A stretch of DNA of 64,000 bases from Berkiella_A sp963976875 (GTDB lineage Bacteria; Pseudomonadota; Gammaproteobacteria; Berkiellales; Berkiellaceae): contig CAXBML010000010.1 in the NCBI GenBank assembly GCA_963976875.1, positions 1-64,000 on the forward strand, given 5' to 3'. The notes beneath the pieces are model-generated. The model was given only the letters and a program-made list of their open reading frames with translations, searched no databases and was not told where the DNA came from. How positions within the stretch are numbered: the first letter of the stretch is position 1; each line of letters starts with the position of its first letter. Positions 52,321 to 59,392 of this stretch are shown one piece after another. A program made the translations under genes and the position numbers.

Positions 52321-55300
52321 CTATAATTTCTGCCTTTTATGTGAATCCTGATTATCCCCAAGTTCTGGCTCGTTTGTTTTAAGAGATGACTCTACTTTTT
52401 TTGCAACTTGACTCGCCACAGCTAAACCTGATTCTTTAGCAGCCCGGTTGATGACTGCTAGAAAATATGTGGCCGCCTCTGCATCTGTCCCTTTCGTTTC
52501 AGCAAAAGTCTGAGCTTCTATTATAGTGCGGCAAAAAGATTCTAACTTTAATCTATTTGTCTTTAGCTCCAAGGAATTCACAAACGGCACTTTAAAATCA
52601 TCAGGCAATGTCACTTGAGAATACTCTCCAATCTCTTCATTATATTTTTTCACTAAGTCTTTCCAGTTGTTTATGTTACTAGGCAATGGATCTTTATTTT
52701 CATAACGTTTTAAAACTCTTACTGCTTGCTCTGCGTGTATCATAAAGTCTGAAACATGTTTTTTACTTTCATCTATTAGTGTGCCATGGCTTATTGGCGC
52801 ACTTTGAAATTGTGAATTAAATTTAGTTGTCACTGGGGCTGATTTTTGCTCTTGCGTTTGCAACGGTGCAGTAGGGTGCCTTATATCTAAAGACACTTTA
52901 GCTAAGGCTTTTTGTATCTTTTCAAGAAAATCATTCATAGCAAAATATTCATTCTTGCCTTCTTTTGTCACTTCAGTTCCATCTTGTTTTGTATAGTATA
53001 TTTCTTTATTTTGAGTTAACAAGCGAGTGATTTTAGCTTGAGCTGACCCTACTGTTGGGGCACTTCTAATATCACTTAAAAGCCTATCTTCATGCTTATT
53101 TTTTCCAGCAGGAAGGATAGAGTCAAGCAAACTGACATCTGGCATAGAATGAGTCTTAGACTGCATACTTTTTTGCTTCTCCTCTTGAGCCAATTCCTTA
53201 AATGGACTTGCCTTACGCTCAACATTAGCTTCTTTGGTATCAGCTAATTTATCTCTCATCATATATGCTGCGCCCCGAAGAATGGGCAAAATATTACCCG
53301 CTTCACGCTTTAAATTCTCTATGGATTGGGGGGTAATAATTTTCTTTTTGAAAAAATGTTTCATCCGCACAGTTCTGGACTTTACGATGGATTTTATTTG
53401 ACGTGCCGCTAAACTATTAGCATCAGTTTGATTTACTTTCAAATAATTAGAGATATCTATTTTAGCTTGTTTTTGTGCTTGTTTACTACCTTGTCTTACA
53501 AGTGTCGCTAAATTTTCTAGGTTTTTAGAACTGGGATCATCTAGCTGACGTTGCGCAGCTAGCTCATATACACCTTTTTTGGCTTGTATCTGTCCAACAA
53601 GTGTCCATAGTTCGCCTAGACTTTCCTCGGAAGGATTATCAAAGTACCGTTGGGCTGGTTCTCTTAAAAATTCTTTTTTAATGTCACCAACACTTAACTC
53701 AGCAATAATCTTCGGATCTAATGACCTTTGCTCAACATTTAAATATTTTGTTGTTTGCTTTTCGGCATACTGAGCAGCCGCATTTTCAAGCATCTTAATT
53801 TCCCTTACCAAGTGCTCAACCATACTCTCATCAATGGTAATTTCACCAAGCCCTTGAATATTTTGTGCCAAGCCTTCTCCACCAGCAACAACTAACTTCC
53901 GCACAGCTTCATAGGCTGCTTTTTGCCTCTGCTGAACCCCAACCTCATTTAATGAATGTCCCTTTTCTAAGCCTTTTATCACAACCCCATATTTTTTCCA
54001 TATCTTAGCTTTTTCTTCCTCCAGCGCAAGCCGTTCTTGCTGCTTAAACGCTTGACCAAACTTCCCACTTTCTGTATCTAAGTTATGCACATGCGCTTTT
54101 TTAGACTGATAATCATCATGACCATGAAAATAATCTACTGAGAACCCATTCACGACACTAGGCCTAAGATCTGATGCATCATTTTCTTGCGTATCGTTCC
54201 AGCGGTTCCAAGCCATGTGATTTAAAGGATACTCTTCCATGCTTGCATGTGTGTCGGCTGCGAACAATTCAGAAAGCCTATTCTCCTTGATGTAAGTCTC
54301 ATGAACTACTAAATTTACCTTTTCGATAGTTTCAGCTAAGGCTTCTTTGCTTGAGTCATCATAAACAACACCCACTTTATCAGCTAAACATTTAATAACC
54401 TGAAATTGAACAGGCGCATGCGTAAAGAGACTAATACCATCGTCTGTAAGACTGTAATCAATAATACGCAAAGATGGTTTATAAACATTTTCAATAATCC
54501 TATCTAGGTCACCTTGTTGTACGATGCCATTGCTTAACAAATACTCAAGCCTACCTAGCGAAATACCTTGCTTTTTACTAACAACTGTTTTTTCACCTAT
54601 TGATGCGTCTGCTTCAGCGCTGGCAGCATTACGCCTCTCATAACTCATAATAAACTCATTACTATGGTTAGAAACGTTAATATTAAAATTGACTCCCTTT
54701 TCATTTAATCGTTCCAAGATTTTTAAAGTGTAATAATCATTACTACCTCTATCAGCTAGTTCATCCCCAATCAAACGTACTAATGCAGTATTATCTCTTA
54801 CATCTATCTTATCTAGCAATGCATCAAAAGCACTTATATTTTTCTCTAATGCTTGTTTTTTCGCGTCTAACTCCACCCTTGCTGCTCTTTCTTCAATTAT
54901 GCCTCTTATCATATCAATCAAAGGATTCATATTTGAATTTGAATTTGAGCTGAAAAATGGCTCTAAATTAGAGGTCTTTGCCCCTTCATTCAAATTATTA
55001 AAAACAATTCTAGCATCTATTATGGCTTTAACAATTCTCTCAAGCTCTTTAGATTCAAGATTCTTCAGGTTATTTAAAGAATCCCTAGTAAGACATTTAA
55101 AAATATTTTGGTATTCACTATTATCTTTGTTTCTATCTGCAATACCTTTTAAAAATTCCTGATTATCTTTCAAGTCTACAATCGCATGCACCAACTTCAT
55201 ACCTCGAGAAATGCCAGCTTCTTTATTATTGTTTATTTTCACTTGGGCATAATGCAGATCTTCAATCTCGCGTGTACTGAGCAGTGATTCCATCTCCCCA

Positions 55301-55500
55301 TATAGCTCAACCATTGAATTAAAGGAATTTTCATCTAGACTAACAACGCCGTAATGCATTAAAAGCTGGGTTAGTTTTATTGCATTCCCATGCATATCAC
55401 CTACGGTAACGGAACCATCATGTTTAACAGGCTCCCCAGATGGATACTCAAATACGTCAGACTCTACCTGCTCTAAAACTGTGTCTACTGAACCAAGCAT
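52321..55500 (-). CDS. Large PPP-type phosphoesterase-like protein, candidate secreted effector
   Basis: This 1059-aa protein has the three metal-site motifs of PPP/calcineurin-like phosphatases, though widely spaced: GDMHGN (34-39), GDELADRG (245-252) and SNHSNEF with Asn278-His279. About 200 helical residues lie between the first and second motifs, where typical enzymes have about 30. The rest is long, charged and predicted helical/coiled-coil, with no signal peptide or membrane segment. The layout recalls Legionella effectors with PPP folds (WipA/WipB type), but I claim no homology. The C-terminus has an acidic stretch then KRQKL. Phosphatase activity and secretion are both inference. Confidence 0.72.
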   Translation of the reverse strand: MLGSVDTVLEQVESDVFEYPSGEPVKHDGSVTVGDMHGNAIKLTQLLMHYGVVSLDENSFNSMVELYGEMESLLSTREIEDLHYAQVKINNNKEAGISRGMKLVHAIVDLKDNQEFLKGIADRNKDNSEYQNIFKCLTRDSLNNLKNLESKELERIVKAIIDARIVFNNLNEGAKTSNLEPFFSSNSNSNMNPLIDMIRGIIEERAARVELDAKKQALEKNISAFDALLDKIDVRDNTALVRLIGDELADRGSNDYYTLKILERLNEKGVNFNINVSNHSNEFIMSYERRNAASAEADASIGEKTVVSKKQGISLGRLEYLLSNGIVQQGDLDRIIENVYKPSLRIIDYSLTDDGISLFTHAPVQFQVIKCLADKVGVVYDDSSKEALAETIEKVNLVVHETYIKENRLSELFAADTHASMEEYPLNHMAWNRWNDTQENDASDLRPSVVNGFSVDYFHGHDDYQSKKAHVHNLDTESGKFGQAFKQQERLALEEEKAKIWKKYGVVIKGLEKGHSLNEVGVQQRQKAAYEAVRKLVVAGGEGLAQNIQGLGEITIDESMVEHLVREIKMLENAAAQYAEKQTTKYLNVEQRSLDPKIIAELSVGDIKKEFLREPAQRYFDNPSEESLGELWTLVGQIQAKKGVYELAAQRQLDDPSSKNLENLATLVRQGSKQAQKQAKIDISNYLKVNQTDANSLAARQIKSIVKSRTVRMKHFFKKKIITPQSIENLKREAGNILPILRGAAYMMRDKLADTKEANVERKASPFKELAQEEKQKSMQSKTHSMPDVSLLDSILPAGKNKHEDRLLSDIRSAPTVGSAQAKITRLLTQNKEIYYTKQDGTEVTKEGKNEYFAMNDFLEKIQKALAKVSLDIRHPTAPLQTQEQKSAPVTTKFNSQFQSAPISHGTLIDESKKHVSDFMIHAEQAVRVLKRYENKDPLPSNINNWKDLVKKYNEEIGEYSQVTLPDDFKVPFVNSLELKTNRLKLESFCRTIIEAQTFAETKGTDAEAATYFLAVINRAAKESGLAVASQVAKKVESSLKTNEPELGDNQDSHKRQKL

Positions 55501-55687
55501 GCTATTACACCTTTTACTAATATATTCAAAATCACGAAACTATGCGTATGACCTTATATATGGAGTAAAAGTTCAATTTGACGTAAATACACTTATTGAT
55601 AAATTCATATCAGCCGAAATTTATTATAATTATTTCTACTACAATATATACAAGGCTATATTTTCCAAGGAAGGAAAACACCCAAAC

Positions 55688-56266
55688 ATGGATGTTCATA
55701 CACCCCAGATGCAACAGCACTCAGACACTTTAGATGTGACGCGCTTAACACTCATGTCTATTCCTGCAGATCAATCATTTATACGCCAGCTATATCGCAT
55801 GGGACATATTCAAGAATATGCAAAATTTTTAGGCAGCCGCTTTATTAATAAACAGTATACCTGGGGATTTATATTAAGCCTCTTTTGTCAAGTCTTCGGT
55901 TTTGCTTTATTAACTGTTGGTGCCATTATATTTTTTCAGCAAAAGTGGCCATTACAATCCTATTTATACCAGTCTCTCAGTATTGAATTAATGCTTTTAT
56001 TTTCTATTTGGAACGCTTCACGCCAAGGATCAACAACTTGTGCTGGGCAAGTTTTTATTGGCTTAGGGCTACTGCTTAGTGCGGCTGGTATTGGTCACCT
56101 ATTTTATTTTCAACATGCCACACTATCACTCATGCATTTACTTCAAGTGGGATTATTCTTTACTTTACCTTGGTTAATATTATTACAACAAACTTACAGA
56201 TATGCGCTCTTTGCAATAATTATTAGTAGTTTGACCATATTGGGAGTCATGTATGCGACAATATAG
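55688..56266 (+). CDS. DUF2157-like multi-pass membrane protein
   Basis: This 192-aa membrane protein starts at ATG 55688 with a purine-rich AAGGAAGG upstream, though a little distant. The frame remains open back to 55481, but that would overlap the divergent 1059-aa gene. It has a soluble N-terminal segment with FIRQLYRMGHIQEYAKFLG, like the short DUF2157 N-terminus, and then five hydrophobic helices. It is followed with a 14-bp overlap by another membrane protein. Function is unknown. Confidence 0.72.
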   Translation: MDVHTPQMQQHSDTLDVTRLTLMSIPADQSFIRQLYRMGHIQEYAKFLGSRFINKQYTWGFILSLFCQVFGFALLTVGAIIFFQQKWPLQSYLYQSLSIELMLLFSIWNASRQGSTTCAGQVFIGLGLLLSAAGIGHLFYFQHATLSLMHLLQVGLFFTLPWLILLQQTYRYALFAIIISSLTILGVMYATI

Positions 56267-57011
56267 TATTCAAAGTGTTTTAGATTGGTTAGATTTTAAA
56301 GGCTTTCTGAAAGATAGAGCTTATGCTGAAGCGACTATCTTGTGTGACTTAAATGCGCAATCACGTATAAATTCGCTTAGAAAACATGTTCAACCAGCGA
56401 ACCTGTCGATTGCTCTTTTTGCTTCAATTGCAATGATTTTTATTTTAAATCAAGTTGTTCCTGAAAAACACCAACTTCTGGCTTTTGTTATACTGACCAC
56501 CGGTTTATTTACCTCGAGTTTTTTGCCGCAAAAACCACCGTCACTCTCTCCTATATTAATAGGTTGCTTTGTGGCCATTGGACTTGAATGTGCTCATCTC
56601 ACACTAACAGGCATCATTCAACCCCTTTATCATCAATTTGTAACATTAAATATCGGTTTACATGTCAGCTTGCTGCTGATTATGACCATGCAGTTATTCA
56701 CATTAAAGCGGGATAACAATTTTAATTTTAACCCTGGATTTTTTACTTTGTCTTTTGCTTTATCTGCATTAGGCGGCTTGCTTCACCCAGCAATACTTAT
56801 CTCAATCCTCATAGCCTTGACTAGCTATAAACAAGCAAACCTCATTATGGTAGGGTTTGGCTTATGCTTAGCTGCATTATTTTCAGGTTGGTATATTTAT
56901 GATTTAGAAATCACATGGCATCAGAAATCCATTCTAATGATGGGCATTGGTATTGTCCTGTTTGTTGCACAGTCTATAATACGACACTTTGATTGGCAAA
57001 ACGAAGGATAA
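56253..57011 (+). CDS. Multi-pass membrane protein, partner of the DUF2157-like protein
   Basis: This 252-aa membrane protein has about eight hydrophobic helices after a short soluble start (VLDWLDFKGFLKDRAYAEA). It may be a DUF4401-type companion of DUF2157, which commonly occur as pairs, but my match is weak. Its ATG lies 14 bp inside the end of the preceding gene (read in another frame), which indicates coupled translation. No catalytic motif is visible. Confidence 0.65.
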   Translation: MRQYSIQSVLDWLDFKGFLKDRAYAEATILCDLNAQSRINSLRKHVQPANLSIALFASIAMIFILNQVVPEKHQLLAFVILTTGLFTSSFLPQKPPSLSPILIGCFVAIGLECAHLTLTGIIQPLYHQFVTLNIGLHVSLLLIMTMQLFTLKRDNNFNFNPGFFTLSFALSALGGLLHPAILISILIALTSYKQANLIMVGFGLCLAALFSGWYIYDLEITWHQKSILMMGIGIVLFVAQSIIRHFDWQNEG

Positions 57012-57176
57012 AATATTACGCCGCTTAGTGAATACTCGCCTCATCTAACCTATCACCATTTATGTTGTTATCTTTTTTTCAATTAATTTAAAATTTCTTG
57101 AACTTCATCTCTAATATTTAACTCCTACCAGGTAGATATTTTATGTATATCCATACTAATAAACTGGAGAAATTTA

Positions 57177-57398
57177 ATGAAAACCACTGTAAAAACATTA
57201 GCCCTAGCATCTATTCTGGTATTAACAACAGGTTGTTCTGCAACAAAAGGCGAAAAACGTGTCCTCACGGGAACTGCCATTGGCGCAGGTGCTGGAGCGT
57301 TGATAGGCTCAGCCTCTGGAAATGCAGGTACAGGTGCTCTCATTGGCGCGGGAGCCGGTGCAGCTGGTGGGTATCTATATCACAAAGACAGAAGATAG
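57177..57398 (+). CDS. Glycine-zipper lipoprotein, copy 1
   Basis: This 73-aa small lipoprotein has a signal peptide ending in the lipobox LTTGC, then ATKGEKRVLTGTAIGAGAGA and a repeated GxxxG glycine zipper (GAGAGALIGSASGN, GALIGAGAGAAGG). Such glycine-zipper domains insert into or span outer membranes, as in the SmpA/OmpA-linked 17-kDa family. A GGAG ribosome site lies 7-8 bases before the ATG. A paralogue follows at 57455. Function in envelope integrity is inferred by family. Confidence 0.88.
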   Translation: MKTTVKTLALASILVLTTGCSATKGEKRVLTGTAIGAGAGALIGSASGNAGTGALIGAGAGAAGGYLYHKDRR

Positions 57399-57454
57399 TA
57401 TCAAATTAAGTACTTACATAATTTGAATATGTTATATTTTTCAGGAGTATTGTA

Positions 57455-57697
57455 ATGAAAACAATCGCAAAACCACTAGCTATAGTCGGTGTTATTTTAT
57501 TAACCTCTGGTTGTGCTGCAACTAAAGGTGAACAACGTGTGCTAACAGGGACTGCATTAGGTGCCGGTGCTGGCGCATTGATAGGCGCAGCAACTGGCAG
57601 TACTGCCACAGGTGCGCTTATTGGTGCTGGTGCGGGTGCTGGTGCGGGGTACTTATACCACAGAGGTAAAAGAGATAGCGATTACGGTCGTTATTAA
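57455..57697 (+). CDS. Glycine-zipper lipoprotein, copy 2
   Basis: This 80-aa paralogue of the preceding protein shows lipobox LTSGC, then AATKGEQRVLTGTALGAGAG, and the same zipper with slight drift, ending in a charged SDYGRY tail. The two arose by tandem duplication: their order, length and motif placing are the same, and 56 bp separates them. An AGGAG site lies before its ATG. It is followed by a clear terminator at 57724-57765. Confidence 0.88.
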   Translation: MKTIAKPLAIVGVILLTSGCAATKGEQRVLTGTALGAGAGALIGAATGSTATGALIGAGAGAGAGYLYHRGKRDSDYGRY

Positions 57698-57723
57698 TCT
57701 CTATGTACTTTTAACTACTAACT

Positions 57724-57765
57724 ACCGATGCAGTGATCTATTTGATAACCGCATCGGTGTTTTTA
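57724..57765 (+). terminator. Rho-independent terminator
   Basis: An 8-bp stem (ACCGATGC with GCATCGGT) encloses a 19-base loop and is followed by GTTTTT, 27 bases after the second glycine-zipper gene. Two 14-bp direct repeats (tgtttttacataag type, about 57757-57784) follow directly. Confidence 0.7.
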
Positions 57766-57796
57766 CATAAGTGTTTTTACATAAGTGTTTTATATT

Positions 57797-58423
57797 ATGC
57801 AATCTGTTTTCAGCATTCATTATCTGGTCAAATTTAATTTTTTATTGGCTTTAAGCTTTTTATTTTTATTGTGCTTTTCTAATCATACCTTTGCAAAAAA
57901 CCAGCATATTTATGACCATGCTAAAATATACTCATCAGAGGAAATCGCTCAATATGATAAGTTGTTGCAAGATATAGAGGACAAATCAGCATTAAGAGTA
58001 GAAGCAGTCATCGTTAAGCAATTTAGCCCTTACCAACCGAAAGAAATTATTGATCATCTTTGGGCTGAGATGGCGAAACGAGAGCCACCAATAGAAAACT
58101 CTATTTTGCTTGTCGTCTCAATTCAAGACAATTTTGCCGTTGTCGTACCGACTAATTCTATTGCCGCATATTATCCAGAAGACATAAAAAAAGAAATTGT
58201 GAAGAGAGTAAGCCAGAATATTCAATCTGGAAGCTATAATACTATATTGCAAAGTGGTGTAGGTGGTATTGTCTATTATTATGACCTCGCCACAAAAGAT
58301 AAAAAGAAAGAAGATTCTTCATCCATGGACTTTATAAAAACCAACGCGATTCTACTTGGAGTAGGTTTGTTGGTATTCGCATTTTTTAAATATGGGCGCC
58401 GCAAGCCTAGAATCATTCGCTAG
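57797..58423 (+). CDS. TPM-domain (YgcG-like) membrane protein
   Basis: This 208-aa protein has a signal peptide (to about residue 34, ending THFA-like), a TPM domain with HIYDHAKIYSSEEIAQYDKLL and VEAVIVKQFSPYQPKEIIDH, and a C-terminal membrane helix followed by a basic GRRKPR tail. The TPM family (TLP18.3/Psb32/MOLO-1) includes acid-phosphatase-like and scaffold proteins. ATG 57797 is used in place of the in-frame GTG 57785; neither has a good ribosome site. The end overlaps the convergent hydrolase gene by 11 bp. Confidence 0.8.
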   Translation: MQSVFSIHYLVKFNFLLALSFLFLLCFSNHTFAKNQHIYDHAKIYSSEEIAQYDKLLQDIEDKSALRVEAVIVKQFSPYQPKEIIDHLWAEMAKREPPIENSILLVVSIQDNFAVVVPTNSIAAYYPEDIKKEIVKRVSQNIQSGSYNTILQSGVGGIVYYYDLATKDKKKEDSSSMDFIKTNAILLGVGLLVFAFFKYGRRKPRIIR

Positions 58424-59267
58424 TATCAGGCATCCCTCTGTATTGGGCCAACGTACCCGGGATCGGAAAATTAATAAAATCTAAAATTAACTCTGTTACT
58501 GTTTTAGGGGCATCTAACAACGCCCAATGGCCGCACCCTACAAGCCGCTCATAACGCCAAACATCATCAACAAAAATCTGGCTATTGCGCATTTGCTCTT
58601 CTAATAAAACCACTTCTCTTGAGGGCCAAACCCCCATTGTAGGAATTGTACAACGAGGAAAATCAGAAAATATAAAAGTCTTTAAATTAGCTCTATACCA
58701 GTTCATACCCGCTGTCAGTCGGCCAGTTCTAGATAAATCTTCAATCCATCGCTTTATTTCTGGATGGTTATTAGTGCTTTTTCGCAGAACAGCCCAGTTA
58801 TTTATTTTAAATAATTTTTCAGCAATACCACGTAATTGGAATATTAAAATATATGTACTTTTACGTTTTTGTGCCCATCCGGCTGTTGCATAAGCCTTAG
58901 GGTGACCGACTGAAATCGCGGTATAGCTATAAAACCTATTAGAGTAATGCCCTGCCAAAAACCAGCCTATCATAGCCCCCCAATCATGCCCCACTAAATG
59001 TGCCTTATCTATCTGTAGTTTATCCAACAGAGCTATTATATCCTTCATGATTCTTTCAATCGTATAATTTTTACGGCCCTTAGGCGCATCAGATTGACCA
59101 AAGCCCCGCAAGTCAGGGGCAATAACTTTATAACCGGCCTGAACTAATAGTGGTGTCATCTTGCGCCACACAGCATGAGAGTCGGGGAAACCATGCAGCA
59201 ACAGTATAGGTATTCCTTCACCTTCAATATGTATATTAAGATTAATGTCGTTTACGATCATCTTCAT
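58413..59267 (-). CDS. Alpha/beta hydrolase, epoxide hydrolase-like
   Basis: This 284-aa enzyme has the oxyanion motif LLHGFPDSHAVW, PDLRGFGQSDAP, and the nucleophile elbow GHDWGAMIGW with aspartate in place of serine. That elbow marks epoxide hydrolases and haloalkane dehalogenases. The cap segment and the C-terminal catalytic histidine (GCGHWALLDAP) are present. The probable substrate is an epoxide or a haloalkane; which is not resolvable. It converges on, and overlaps, the TPM gene. Confidence 0.88.
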   Translation of the reverse strand: MKMIVNDINLNIHIEGEGIPILLLHGFPDSHAVWRKMTPLLVQAGYKVIAPDLRGFGQSDAPKGRKNYTIERIMKDIIALLDKLQIDKAHLVGHDWGAMIGWFLAGHYSNRFYSYTAISVGHPKAYATAGWAQKRKSTYILIFQLRGIAEKLFKINNWAVLRKSTNNHPEIKRWIEDLSRTGRLTAGMNWYRANLKTFIFSDFPRCTIPTMGVWPSREVVLLEEQMRNSQIFVDDVWRYERLVGCGHWALLDAPKTVTELILDFINFPIPGTLAQYRGMPDTSE

Positions 59268-59392
59268 TTATATTTAATATTATATTTTGAGACGACAATA
59301 CGCTTAGATAGATAAGCCACGCAACTTGTCATGGGTGTCTGATCATTTTAAGAAAGCAAGACAACTTTTTAGGGCTGTCCTGATTATTTTGA

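Noticed and set aside
55565..55587. CpxR-like GTAAA pair upstream of the 1059-aa gene
   Set aside because: The two GTAAA copies are 13 bases apart, not the expected spacing of about 5; no PmrA-like box was seen either.
57125..57609. Alanine/proline-rich frames opposite the glycine-zipper genes
   Set aside because: They are strand complements of the GC-rich zipper repeats; lipobox and ribosome sites support the plus strand.
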